Below are positions 10,200 to 20,994 of a stretch of DNA of 64,000 nt, piece by piece. The DNA is from Deinandra increscens subsp. villosa (lineage: Eukaryota > Streptophyta > Magnoliopsida > Asterales > Asteraceae): the NCBI GenBank assembly GCA_039602395.1, contig JBCNJP010000007.1:124282957-124346956 (forward strand). Direction: 5' to 3'. The notes beneath the pieces were generated by a model. That model was not told the DNA's origin, made no database searches, and worked only from the letters and a program-made list of their open reading frames with translations. Numbering within the stretch: position 1 is the first letter of the stretch; each line of letters opens with the position of its first letter. The translations under genes and the position numbers were made by a program.

Positions 10200-10635
10200 T
10201 CGCTGACGTGTAGACTGAAAATCCACTATTCATATGACGTGGCATTTTTGCATGCTGCCATGTGGCACTTTCTATTAGTTAAGAGGGGCACGTGGCATTT
10301 TCGCTTGCTGCCATGTGGCACTTTTTATTAGTTTCAGGCACAAGGGTTTTCTTTTACTGTGGGCTACAAAAGGCGGTGGTAGGCACAAGGGTTTTCTTTT
10401 ACTGTGGGCTAGCATCTCTATAACTTCTATGTCCTCTCTCTCTCTTCAAACACAGACAAAAATTCAGATGAAAGCTTTTCCGGTGGCTGAGATCGGAAGC
10501 TAGGTCCGATTCTCCGGTCGATCGACGGTTGTGGCCGCTGTTGCTCCGCCTTGGCGTTGAAGCGGTGGCGGTTACGCCGGTCGTTGCCTCTGCTCGGAAG
10601 CTAAGTCCGATTCTCCGGTCGATCGAGAAGCTCTG
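10200..10635 (+). repeat. Local tandem duplications
   Basis: Three separate duplications follow one another. First, CACGTGGCATTTT-CTTGCTGCCATGTGGCAC-type units lie at about 10,238-10,275 and 10,290-10,335. Second, AGGCACAAGGGTTTTCTTTT is repeated at 10,336 and 10,380. Third, TCCGATTCTCCGGTCGATCG is repeated at about 10,505 and 10,607. The third pair lies in sequence that looks like a transcribed leader ending in a splice-donor-like CAG/GTAAGT near 10,659. Confidence 0.7.
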
Positions 10636-12194
10636 ACGATAGATTTAGAAATCCACAGGTAAGTAATCGGTTACTTTCTTCATTTGTTTTCCCGATTTTG
10701 TACTCTGTTTCCTTTCGTTGTTGGGTTCCATGTTTAATTTATTTCTGTGATGTTAGATCTAGAAGGGGGGACGACGATTGGGGAGAATTTTGGAGCGGTC
10801 CTTCCATTCGATATGTTATCGGAGGGCTTCACGTTGGCTGGGTCGATGAGCGATTCTGTTGGCTCGGATAAATACCGCCCCAATCTACAATATTATACAG
10901 ATCTACATACCCTAATCCCTATTTTCTGATATTTCTTTCTTGCACAGAAAGACATTTGAAAAACCATCAAAACCCCAATCCAATTTCTCGCGCCGCCTGC
11001 TCGAGTCGGTCGGAATCAATGCAAACAGAAGGGACCGGAAGCAGCCGCTAGGTTACCCACGGTAACCCCTCACTCGAAGTGTAAGCTGCGCCTAATAAGG
11101 TGAAGTTGCTGTTTTTCATTTATACTTTTTACATTAAATAAATTGATTGGATACAGAGAGTTATCTTCTCCCCAGGAATCGGTGTTGCGAGAACGAGGAG
11201 AGGAATCGAGAGATTCTGGATATGTGGCGGCCGGAGCGGTGGCGGTGGCGGTGGCGGCGGCGGTGACGGAGGCGGTGACGGCGGCGGTGGCGGAGAGAGA
11301 CGACGGCGGTGGTGGCGGAAGGGTTTGCTCCATTACTTTACCAAATCTGAAATTGGGGATCGGCGCCACCAGAAAGTGTATATTGTTATTGTTATATGTT
11401 ATATTTCTCGGCTCTGTTAACTTACGATTTCTTTTTTTATTTTTGTTAATAAGACTATTTAATTGTTGATTATTTTTTAATGATAGATTTAAAATTAAGT
11501 TTTTTTTATTATAGAGTATTTTTAAAATAAAATATTAAACTTTGGAGTTTGGATAAGTTTAGATGACAATATATTTGTTTAAATTCAGCCATGATTAAAG
11601 TACTGTATTTTAGTAAGACTTTTTTTCTCTTTTCTATTTGAATCCCATCACTATCTCAAACTAACACTTCAAAGAATTATTGAACAACACTCGAAAGAAT
11701 TATTGGCTACCGACGCTCAAATTAGCATCTACACTTATTAAAAGTATGCTTATGCAAAAGTCATGTGTAATGTGAAAAAGTGGAAGTGTGCTATGATGAA
11801 GTAGCATGGATATGGATGATGTGGGCTAAGGGAAAGAAATGATGATTTTAAATTACACATATTTGATATTTTGTTAGAGTTTTACTGATAGACAGGGCCG
11901 GCTCTGAGGTGGCGCAGGAGGTATATTCAATTCTTAGAAAGGTAAAATATTTCCTTCATCCTTTTATGAACGAGCCCTTTTATTCATCTATATATATGGA
12001 TTCATATGAGGTGATATTCTAACTGTTTTTTTTCTTCATGAATCTCATTTATATCTATCATAGATTTATGTGTACTTAGGTCAACATTTAGGATTTATAA
12101 ACTTAATGCTGAACAAAGTTACAAGCAATAATCAGTAATCTCAAATGAGGAAGCTGCAGCAATGGATATTCATGCTATTGAAGGATTTGGTACA

Positions 12195-12226
12195 TTATAT
12201 TTATGTTAAACTTTGTTGTGCATATT
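12195..12226. repeat. Left copy of a 32-bp perfect inverted repeat
   Basis: This 32-base sequence (core TTATGTTAAACTTTGTTGTG) is perfectly inverted at 13,212-13,243, about 1 kb away. No coding content lies between them, only local direct duplications (12,363-12,720) built on GCTAAGAATT and GATTCAAAATTGGCAT. Confidence 0.8.
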
Positions 12227-13211
12227 TAAATAATTTTTGTTGTTCCACGATATCAAAAGTAAGGGATGAATGAAGTTATTGATCATCTTATTTGCAAGTA
12301 GTTCAATTTGGATTAATGGCTAGGGTTGAACACTATATATTTGTTAATTATTATTATATAATAATAGTTACTGCATCTTTAGTTTTGAGTGCTAAGAATT
12401 GAATCTTGCTTTCTTATTGCATCTTTAGTTTTTTAGTGCTAAGAATTGAGTTTGTAAGAGTTTGATTCAAAATTGGCATATATTTCTCAAATTTTAGAGT
12501 GAAATTGCTGCAAATTTTACAGCAGTTACTGCAGACTGAATGTTTTACAGTTTTGGTGTGAATCTTGAATTGTTCTTGCAGTTTTAGTTTTTGCTTCTAA
12601 GAATTCAGTTTGTAAGACTTTCATTCAAAATTGGCATAATGATTTGCTCAATTTTTAGAGGGAAATTGCTGCAAATTTTACAACAGTATTTTACTAAAAA
12701 TTGTGTTTGTAAGAGTATGATTCAAAATTTTGCAGGTGTGTATTTTCATTTGTCTATTAACTTTATATGTAGTTGGTGTCTTTTATGCTTTTATCCTATG
12801 AGAACAGTCAATAGCATATCTTATTGTAATTTAATTTCTTCGTTGCCAGTATATGTTGTTTATGTTTATGATTCCTTATGAATGGAGAATGCTACATATG
12901 GCAAAATTTATATGTGTGTACTGAAATTTATATGAGAATGGACTTAATCTCCTGCTGTTTTCTAATTATCAGTTTCCTGTTGTTGCTTTGCAGGCTTTTG
13001 TAGTTTTACTGTCAACTGCAGGTTAGGTTTCCTTATACTTACTCTTTTGTGGATACTTATATCATTGATTTTGGTTTATGGTCATGCATCACAAACTTTA
13101 GAAAATTCAGTTGGCCATTGCTTCATATGTAAATTTTTGTAAAATTAAACCACACAAATCTCATTGTTTTCTGTGACTTAAAAATGACTATTATTACTAA
13201 GTTTAATGACT

Positions 13212-13243
13212 AATATGCACAACAAAGTTTAACATAAATATAA
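13212..13243. repeat. Right copy of the 32-bp perfect inverted repeat
   Basis: Exact reverse complement of 12,195-12,226. Together they could form a long-loop hairpin or mark the termini of an approximately 1-kb insertion, but no target duplication is apparent. Confidence 0.8.
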
Positions 13244-13420
13244 GTACTCTGGTTGTTCTTTTAATGTAACATTTAGTTGTTATTTTTGTGGGATGTGAAC
13301 TTATTAGTCATGATAATGGCAAATTAAGTATCATAAAAGGTAAGCTTATAATCGAGATTAGTTAATATTTTGTCATCTTTTCTTTAAGATAATTGAGTGG
13401 GTTTCAGTGAACACGTCATA

Positions 13421-13556
13421 TGTATGACAGACTGAAAACAATAGGCTTCCAACTTGGTGGAAGCACCTGACATATGTAGAAGTGTATATGTATGACAGAC
13501 TGAAAACAATAGGCTTTCAACTTGGTGGAAGCACCTGACATATGTAGAAGTGTTCT
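13421..13556 (+). repeat. 68-bp tandem duplication
   Basis: Two nearly identical 68-base units begin TGTATGACAGACTGAAAAC at 13,421 and 13,489, with one visible C/T difference. A third, partial unit starts near 13,577 (GAATGACAGACTG). Possibly a recent slippage or unequal exchange event. Confidence 0.8.
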
Positions 13557-14044
13557 TTTCAAATGGTTTGTAATTTTGAATGACAGACTGCTAGAAGCAG
13601 CTTCATTAACTCTAGCTTATGTAATTGTATTAACTACATCATTATGCTTACAATATAAAAACTTAAATCGATGTCTCGCCCGCCGCAACGCGCGGGTCGC
13701 AAGTCTCGTTTATATATAAAAAGGGATGGAGGAGATTCCATCTTTTGGAAGCCCCGAGAGATCTTCTAGAAGTAGCCTTCCACCTCTAGGACTAATCTTA
13801 AGAGTTTATTGTTTCATATATTTAAAGGGTGTTCTAAAATATTGGGGAGGGGGGGGGGTGTCATTTTTTATTACAAGACTACAGGTTGCCTTCGTTGAAA
13901 ACTGAAGCGTTTTTATTCCCCATACACGTGGGCCACGTGGCCTACGATAGTCCACCTACTATAGTCCACGTGTGTTTTTTAGTACAAAACTAAAAAGAAG
14001 GCTTGTTAATAATTTTACTTATTGTTAAAAGAACCATTGTCCAT

Positions 14045-15460
14045 TAGAGGTGCATAAACCGGGTTTTTTCATAGTGTGTTTCGGTTACTAACCGGTTTTA
14101 TTTACTTATTTGACTATTCGAAGCTAAATGAATCGGACTTTAAGTTGTAGTCCCATCTAGCTTTATCATCGGTTATCTCCGGGTCAATCCACTAGCAACC
14201 TCCTCATTGTATAATTCGTCTTCGTACTCTAACTCTCCTTCAACTCCATAAAGTGTAGCAACGTTTTGGATCATTTTCACACCATCCAAGTAATCCTTCA
14301 AATATATGGACATCTCAACCGAAGCCGGAGTAAGCATTGTCCTCCTCACCGATATCACCCTGCCACTACTAGAAAAAGCCAACTCCGAAGCTACCGTGGA
14401 TCGAAGCTTGGACCGTTAGTAAATCTCGGGCCATGATGGACATCAGGGGAAAACTATCTTCCTTTGCTATCCACAAAGCCGAAAAGTCAAAGTTTTTAAA
14501 TCCTGACATCCCAATCCCTGCTAGAAAATCGGTCCCCACATACCTTCCGAGTTCGCTACTCGGAGTGTTACCCCTTTGCCTTTTAGTATCTGTGTTTGAA
14601 AACATGTTGTACAAGTCCACAAATTGATCGGTGCTATTACTAGCACCCGCACCCGAATGTTGTGTTTTTACCTCATAGCTTCGTGAATGGTTGATGTTTG
14701 ACCAAACTTAGCAACATACACATCACACAAGCTTGCAAGATCTTGATTAAATTTATTTTTTAAATTTACATCAATGTTTGGTTCAATGGTATACAAATCC
14801 AAAGAGTAACATATATTTTCAATTAACGTTTCGGTCCCACCCATATTTACGTAAGGGTGTAAGGCGGCGACACAAGTAATAACTGTCGACATCTCTTGAA
14901 AATACTTGATAAAATTTTCTTTTATTGGTTTGACCATGTCGGGAAAAGATGATGGCATAAATGAATAATCGTTTAATTGTTTAGACATCACATACAATTC
15001 GTTTAAAACTAATGGACTAGTTGGGTAATAAACTCCCGATAGTAAGGTTGTTGACATTTTGAAAACACGTAGCAACTTTGTTAAGTTTTCAACAAGAGAC
15101 CATTGATCAAGAGTAAATGATACAAGTTTATATTCTCTTAAACAAGATCGTTATGATATGACCTTAAACTATCTTTTTGTTGGACTGTCTTCTCAAACAT
15201 GTTACAAGTTGAGTTCCATCTAGTAGGTACGTCCCAGTCCCAATTTTGAACTAAACAAATGACATTCACTTGTTTACAATATCTTCTATAGGCACTATGC
15301 CTACTTCGTTTACTAAAAACATCTGACATCATTTTTCTAAAAACTTGAATTATTGTGTCAACAACCTTTAAATGATCTTGCACACACAAATTGATTATTT
15401 GTGCAACACAACGACTATGAAAAAAAACGACCATCACAAATTGGTTTATATTTTAGTTGT
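14045..15460 (-). pseudogene. Decayed hAT transposase with one terminal repeat
   Basis: On the minus strand, reading from 15,437, the frames encode the C-terminal half of a hAT (Ac/RICESLEEPER-like) transposase. A block with RCVAQIINLC and DVPTRWNSTC lies at 15,437-15,138. The middle RNase H-like region follows at 15,075-14,668, and the dimerisation-domain residues FSSSGRVISVRRTMLTPAS lie at 14,382-14,300. The pieces lie in different frames with stops between them, and the N-terminal zinc-finger half is missing. Just past the C-terminus, TAGAGGTGCATAAACCGG (14,045-14,062) looks like the hAT terminal repeat, because a MITE at 33,897 has a very similar end. The opposite end was not found. Non-functional. 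Confidence 0.8.
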
Positions 15461-15979
15461 GCTTTGTACAATTATGTGTTCAACTCTCCATTATGTTAAA
15501 TGTTTGTACAATTAATAAAACATTATATAGATTTAAATGGTTAATAAATATTTAAAAAATAAATATAAAATTATATACAATTAAATGATCTGAATAACTT
15601 AGTTAAACAGAAATTTGATTTGTTTATCTAATTAGTATTTTTTTATTATTCAATAACTTTAATATTTAAAAATAATTAAAGTTAGTCAAATTCATAAAAG
15701 ATAATTTTATCTCCTTAAATATTTTTATCTCCTTAAATAACTTTACTATTTTTTATCTCCTTAAATATTTTCAAGATTAATATAAAAAAAGAAACAGTCA
15801 TATTTTTCTTAAATGTATTATAACTAATGAAAGGTTTTATGAGAAATAAAAATAAAAAATTTATATAATAACAATACTATATGGTTTATGTGAGATAATG
15901 TACAACTTTATCAGTTTAGGTAGTTATTTGATTTTTCTTTTTTAAATCCGATAGAATACTAGAACGAAAGTGTTATTGG
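15461..15979. other. AT-rich flank before the copia element
   Basis: Strongly AT-rich, with ATTTTTATCTCCTTAAATA-type units repeated at about 15,706, 15,722 and 15,750. No gene. The last five bases, ATTGG (15,975-15,979), are the copia target duplication. Confidence 0.5.
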
Positions 15980-16209
15980 TGTTAGGAAAGTTTAATTGCT
16001 CGAACTGTCAAGTTAATGGAAGCTCAGGGGGTTAATGTGTCAAGTTTTAATTCTTGTTTGTTAGTATTTAAGTGGCTGTTATAAGTTGTTGATCAGCTCA
16101 CTTTAGTTCTTAGTTTTTCCATTAACGATTTTGATTCAATAAAAGTTTCTCTGCTTCTCTCAATCACTTGTGTTTGCATTGCGTGTTTACGATCTTGATT
16201 TCTGATTCA
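15980..16209 (+). repeat. 5' LTR of copia element 1
   Basis: 230 bases, matching the 3' LTR at 20,760-20,989 except for TA versus TG-type changes in TTAGTATTTAAG/TTAGTTGTTAAG. It carries TTCAATAAAAGT, a plausible polyadenylation signal, near 16,135. Confidence 0.95.
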
Positions 16210-16392
16210 ATTGGTATCAGAGCGCTTTAGGTTTGTGTTCTTCACCGGCGCTCTATCTGATTTGGAATTCAATTTTGGGGATCTTCGATCCTCAAATTGT
16301 TTGTCAAAATTCATCGGTTTTTACTTTCGCCAAGAAGGTCTCCTTCTTCATCCTCGCGAAGATTTCGTCCTCCATCTAGTGTGAGATCAACA

Positions 16393-19300
16393 ATGGCCGA
16401 GGGCGATGCTCATAATCCAGGAGGAAATCGACCGAAGGAAACCTATGTCACAATTCCATTGCAGTGTCCGATGCTAAACCAGATGAATTACACTATATGG
16501 GCGGTCAAGATGAAAGCGATTTTCAAGGTACATGGCCTATGGGAGGTGATTCAACCTGCTGAAGAAACAGAGGTAGTGGATGCAAGGAAGAACAGTGCTG
16601 CTATAGCATATCTGTATCAGGCACTCCCTGAAGAAATGGTTCAGCAAGTGGCTAGTTTGGAATCGGCTAAAGATGTGTGGAATTCGATTAAAACCAGATA
16701 CATAGGTGTTCAAAGGGTGAAGACAGCAAGATTGCAAACCTTGAGAAGTGAGTATCAATCTCTAAAAATGAAGGAAAGTGAGACTATAGATGAGTTTGCT
16801 GCCAAACTAAGTGCAATCTCATCTAAGTTTACTGAATTGGGAGAGACAATTGCAGAATCTGCATTGGTAAAGAAGTTGTTAGATTCTGTACCAGAGAGAT
16901 TTATCCATTTGGTGGCTTCTATTGAGCAGTTTGTGGAATTAGATACTGTCTTGTTGCCAGAAGTTGTAGGTAGGTTAAAGGCCTATGAAGAAAGGACTGG
17001 AATGAAGGCCAAGAATGGGGTTGGGAAGGAAGAACAACTGCTTCTAACCTACAATGAGTGGCAGTCAAGAAAGAAGGATTCCAAATTCAAGGGTAAGAAT
17101 GGAAAAGAGGGAAGTCAATGGAAATCAAATAATGCAGATTATAAGAACAATCAAAAGGGGAAAACAGGAGATGGAAATTCAAAAGAATTCAAGAAGTGGC
17201 AAGGAAAGCCAAAAAAGGATAAGTCCAAAATTAAATGCTTCAAGTGTGAAGAATTTGGACATTATGCAAGTGAATGCCCCAAAGGAAAGGTTAAAGAGGA
17301 GGAAATAAAATTGGTGGAATGCCATGATGATGAACCAACCTTGTTTCTGGCTTCTTGCAGTGAAGAATTAATTGAGGAGATCAACCTCAATGAGGTCAAG
17401 GTATTGCCCTCTAAATTTGTAAATGATGAGGATGGTAAAGAAACTTGGTATTTAGATAATGGTGCATCAAATCATATGACAGGAAATGAGAAGTGTTTTT
17501 CTGTATTAGATAAAAGTATAACAGGAAATGTGAGTTTTGGTGATGGATCCAAAGTTAAGATAGGTGGAAGAGGTTCTATTCTATTTGAAAGTAAAACTGG
17601 TGAGCAGAAGCTTATGTCTAATGTCTATTTCATACCTCAATTGAGAAGCAACATTCTCAGTTTGGGTCAAGCTACTGAAGGAGGTTGTGAAGTTAGAATG
17701 AAGAATGATCAATTGTGGCTTTATGAGAAGACTGGGAGATTATTAATGAAAGTTCAGAGGGCTCCCAATAGACTGTACAAAATCAACTTGAAGACTGGTG
17801 ATCCATTATGTTTCCTATCTAATGTGAATGATGAAAACTGGAAATGGCATGGTAGACTTGGGCATATGAGTTTTCAAGCCATGGAGTCTATGGTTAAGAA
17901 TGAGCTTGTTGATGGAGTACCAAAGTTAAGTCACACAAGCCAGTTGTGTGATGCATGTATGGCAGGCAAGCATCAGAGGGACAAGTTTCCAAAGGAATCA
18001 ACGTATAGAGCAAAAGATCCACTTGAGCTTATTTCTATGGACTTGTGTGGTCCTATAACACCTGAGACTAAGGCAGGTAACAAATATTTTATGTTAATAG
18101 TGGATGAATATACTAGATATATGTGGATTTATTTTTTGCAAGGCAAAGATCAAGCATTTGCAGCCTTCAAGAAGTTTCAGATTGAGATTGAAGGGCAGTT
18201 GAGATATAAAATCAAAGCCTTGAGATCAGATAGAGGTGGAGAATTTGTATCCTCTGAGTTTAGCCAGCATTGTGAAGAAAAAGGCATCACAAGATTGCTC
18301 ACAGCTCCTTATTCCCCTCAACAGAATGGAATAGTGGAGAGGAGAAACAGATCTATTATGAATATGACAAGAAGTTTAATGAAAGCTATGAATGTTCCTG
18401 ATGAATTATGGGCAGAAGGAGCAAGACATTCTGTTTATTTACTAAACAGAATTCCTACTAAGGCTCTAGGTAACTCTACTCCTTATACTATGATAAAAGG
18501 TAAGAAACCAAATCTGGCACATTTAAGAATTTTTGGGTGTGTTGGGCATGTAAAAGTGACCAAACCACACTTGAGAAAATTAGAAACCAGGAGTTATCCC
18601 ATGGTTTACCTTGGTACAGAACAAGGTACCAAAGCTTATAGAATGCTTGATGTCTCTAATAACAAAATTGTTGTTAGTAGAGATGTGAAATTTGAAGAAA
18701 ATAGAAAATGGGATTGGAAGGGTAAAAGGGCAGAGGTGGTAGATAGTTATAATAATAATGATGTTATTGTAACTTGTGAAGATCAAACCACTGTTGTATT
18801 AGAAGATGCAGGAAATACTGTAGATAATAATCATGGTACAGGAGATATTGATAGTTCACAAGAATCAGACACTGAAGAGGAGTTGGAAGTGCCTAATAAT
18901 GAACCTCAAGTTGATCAAGTTAAGTCAAGAAGATCAGGAAGGGTATCTGTTGCTCCTGCAAAGTTTAGTGACTTTGTGTTAGACAACAGGATCAGAATTG
19001 GCAATCAAAGGAATGAAGTTGCAAATCACATTGCTTTGTTGTTAGTACAAGAGAGTGAACCTCTAAATTTCAAGGAAGCAATTGGTAATCTGAAGTGGAA
19101 AGAAGCCATGAAAGAAGAAATAAGAGCAATAGAAAGGAATGAGACTTGGGAATTGGTGGACCCTCCTGAGAAGTGTAATCCAATTGGGCTCAAATGGTTA
19201 TTCAAGATAAAGAAAGATGCTCAAGGTAAAGTGACTAAATATAAGGCAAGACTGGTGGCAAAGGGCTATGTGCAAGAGTTTGGGATAGACTATGAAGATG

Positions 19301-20589
19301 TATTTGCCCCTGTAGCAAGGTTTGACACAATCAGATTGATACTATCTTATGCTGCTAAGATGAATTGGGATGTGTATCATCTTGATGTGAAAGCTGCATT
19401 TTTGCATGGCAAGCTAAAGGAGGAGGTTTATGTCAAGCAGCCAGAAGGGTATGTGGTCAAAGGGTCAGAGAATAAAGTGTATAGACTTGTGAAGGCTTTA
19501 TATGGTTTGAAACAAGCTCCTAGAGCTTGGAACCTGAGATTGGATGAAGTCTTGAAGGAACTTGGTTTTAAAAGATGTAAATCGGAACATGCAGTTTATA
19601 CTAGAAATACTTCTGATTCAAGCTTAATACTAGCAGTATATGTTGATGACTTGTTAGTAGCAGGTAGTAATCAGAAGGAAGTTGATAACTTCAAAGGGCA
19701 GATGCAATCTAAATTTGAGATGACTGACTTGGGTTTATTGAATTACTATTTGGGTTTGGAGGTAATTCAATCAAAAGTGGGAATTGCAGTTAAACAATCA
19801 GCTTATGCTAAGAAAATTGTGAAGCTAGCAGGAATGGAAGAGTGCAATGAAGCTAGAGTACCTATGGAACAAGGGTTGAGATTAAGTAAAGAAGAGGGTG
19901 GAGTGGAGGTGGATGCTACCAACTACAGGAAACTTGTTGGTTCATTGAGATATCTCACTCAATCAAGGCCTGATTTGTGTTACAGTGTTGGTTATGTCTG
20001 CAGGTTTATGCAGGTTCCAAAAGAGGCACACATGAAGGCAGTTAAGCATATTATAAGGTATGTAAAGGGAACTATTGAGCATGGAGTGGTCTTTAAGAAA
20101 GGAGAAGGAAAGGGTCTAGTTGGCTATAGTGATAACAATCACATGGTGGACTATGATGATGGTAAAAGTACATCAGGATATGCATTCTTTTACAATGATG
20201 CTCTGATTAGTTGGAACTCTCAAAAACAGAAGACAGTTGCCTTATCCAGCTGTGAAGCTGAATTTATGGCAGCAACTGTTGCTGCACAACAAGCTGTCTG
20301 GTTGGTTGGAGTTTTGGAAGAAATTACAGGGAAAGGTCAGCTTACACCTACATTGTTGGTGGATAATCAATCAGCTATTGCCTTAATGAAGAATTCTGTG
20401 TTCCATGGGAGGTCTAAGCACATACATATGAGGTTTCATTTTATAAGAGAGCTAATTGAAAATGATCAAATTGAAGTCAAGTATGTGAGTGGAAATTTGC
20501 AGCTTGCAGATGTAATGACAAAAGCTGTTGGAAGAGTTAGATTTGAAGAAATGAAAGTGTTGTTGGATGTTAAAGATGTCAAGACATGA
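16393..20589 (+). CDS. Copia gag-pol polyprotein, intact
   Basis: A single 1,398-codon ORF. I start it at ATG 16,393 (MAEGDAHNPG), because the in-frame extension upstream has no ATG. Domains in order: copia-type gag (MNYTIWAVKMKAIF near residue 37); zinc knuckle CFKCEEFGHYASEC (about 282-295); aspartic protease LDNGASNHM (about 354); GAG-pre-integrase with the His/Cys motif (about 500-545); integrase core with DLCGPI and RSDRGGEF (about 550-625); reverse transcriptase with YVDDLLVAG (about 1,082); and RNase H ending in CEAEFMAA (about 1,286). No stop or frameshift interrupts it, and the length is usual for plant copia elements. It packages and copies the element's own RNA and integrates the cDNA. 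It shares family-level similarity with the broken copia at 47,616. Confidence 0.95.
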   Translation: MAEGDAHNPGGNRPKETYVTIPLQCPMLNQMNYTIWAVKMKAIFKVHGLWEVIQPAEETEVVDARKNSAAIAYLYQALPEEMVQQVASLESAKDVWNSIKTRYIGVQRVKTARLQTLRSEYQSLKMKESETIDEFAAKLSAISSKFTELGETIAESALVKKLLDSVPERFIHLVASIEQFVELDTVLLPEVVGRLKAYEERTGMKAKNGVGKEEQLLLTYNEWQSRKKDSKFKGKNGKEGSQWKSNNADYKNNQKGKTGDGNSKEFKKWQGKPKKDKSKIKCFKCEEFGHYASECPKGKVKEEEIKLVECHDDEPTLFLASCSEELIEEINLNEVKVLPSKFVNDEDGKETWYLDNGASNHMTGNEKCFSVLDKSITGNVSFGDGSKVKIGGRGSILFESKTGEQKLMSNVYFIPQLRSNILSLGQATEGGCEVRMKNDQLWLYEKTGRLLMKVQRAPNRLYKINLKTGDPLCFLSNVNDENWKWHGRLGHMSFQAMESMVKNELVDGVPKLSHTSQLCDACMAGKHQRDKFPKESTYRAKDPLELISMDLCGPITPETKAGNKYFMLIVDEYTRYMWIYFLQGKDQAFAAFKKFQIEIEGQLRYKIKALRSDRGGEFVSSEFSQHCEEKGITRLLTAPYSPQQNGIVERRNRSIMNMTRSLMKAMNVPDELWAEGARHSVYLLNRIPTKALGNSTPYTMIKGKKPNLAHLRIFGCVGHVKVTKPHLRKLETRSYPMVYLGTEQGTKAYRMLDVSNNKIVVSRDVKFEENRKWDWKGKRAEVVDSYNNNDVIVTCEDQTTVVLEDAGNTVDNNHGTGDIDSSQESDTEEELEVPNNEPQVDQVKSRRSGRVSVAPAKFSDFVLDNRIRIGNQRNEVANHIALLLVQESEPLNFKEAIGNLKWKEAMKEEIRAIERNETWELVDPPEKCNPIGLKWLFKIKKDAQGKVTKYKARLVAKGYVQEFGIDYEDVFAPVARFDTIRLILSYAAKMNWDVYHLDVKAAFLHGKLKEEVYVKQPEGYVVKGSENKVYRLVKALYGLKQAPRAWNLRLDEVLKELGFKRCKSEHAVYTRNTSDSSLILAVYVDDLLVAGSNQKEVDNFKGQMQSKFEMTDLGLLNYYLGLEVIQSKVGIAVKQSAYAKKIVKLAGMEECNEARVPMEQGLRLSKEEGGVEVDATNYRKLVGSLRYLTQSRPDLCYSVGYVCRFMQVPKEAHMKAVKHIIRYVKGTIEHGVVFKKGEGKGLVGYSDNNHMVDYDDGKSTSGYAFFYNDALISWNSQKQKTVALSSCEAEFMAATVAAQQAVWLVGVLEEITGKGQLTPTLLVDNQSAIALMKNSVFHGRSKHIHMRFHFIRELIENDQIEVKYVSGNLQLADVMTKAVGRVRFEEMKVLLDVKDVKT

Positions 20590-20759
20590 CTATTGTCTTA
20601 ATTTCTAGTTTTTGAGTGATTATAGCTAAGCACATTAGCATACAAAAACTCTATGAGTCACTGGTGTGTGATGATGCAAGGTTATAGTTGCTTGAAGCTG
20701 GGAAATGACAAGAGAAGAGAAGCATGGCAGTTTGACAGTTTTGCAATTAGGGGGGAGAA

Positions 20760-20989
20760 TGTTAGGAAAGTTTAATTGCTCGAACTGTCAAGTTAATGGA
20801 AGCTCAGGGGGTTAATGTGTCAAGTTTTAATTCTTGTTTGTTAGTTGTTAAGTGGCTGTTATAAGTTGTTGATCAGCTCACTTTAGTTCTTAGTTTTTCC
20901 ATTAACGATTTTGATTCAATAAAAGTTTCTCTGCTTCTCTCAATCACTTGTGTTTGCATTGCGTGTTTACGATCTTGATTTCTGATTCA
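20760..20989 (+). repeat. 3' LTR of copia element 1
   Basis: 230 bases following the polypurine tract directly. It ends in TTCA before the second copy of the ATTGG target duplication. Two differences from the 5' LTR. Confidence 0.95.
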
Positions 20990-20994
20990 ATTGG

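Larger units (their letters stand above)
10400..13720 (+). other. Possible spliced non-coding or captured-gene unit
   Basis: The stretch begins with a CT-rich leader-like segment, has a donor-like CAG/GTAAGT near 10,659, and contains a GGC-rich block at 11,228-11,300 encoding only Ala/Val/Glu repeats. It ends near 13,700 with CCCGCCGCAACGCGCGGG, a hairpin of the kind seen near plant Helitron 3' ends. No ORF resembles a protein family. A Helitron that captured gene fragments, or a decayed host gene, would both fit. This is a weak call. Confidence 0.25.
15980..20989 (+). mobile_element. Complete Ty1-copia retrotransposon
   Basis: A 5,010-bp element has two 230-bp LTRs (TGTTAGG...TTCA) and a 5-base target duplication ATTGG on both sides (15,975-15,979 and 20,990-20,994). 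A primer-binding site TGGTATCAGAGC, complementary to initiator tRNA-Met, lies at 16,212-16,223. The polypurine tract AGGGGGGAGAA precedes the 3' LTR at 20,749-20,759. The LTRs differ at only two adjacent bases (position about 106), and the single gag-pol ORF is open. This points to a recent insertion and possible autonomy. Confidence 0.97.

Noticed and set aside
11070..11469. Opposing frames over the GGC-rich block encoding Ala/Val or Thr/Pro repeats
   Set aside because: Both strands stay open only because of simple GGC repetition. No domain, no supported start.
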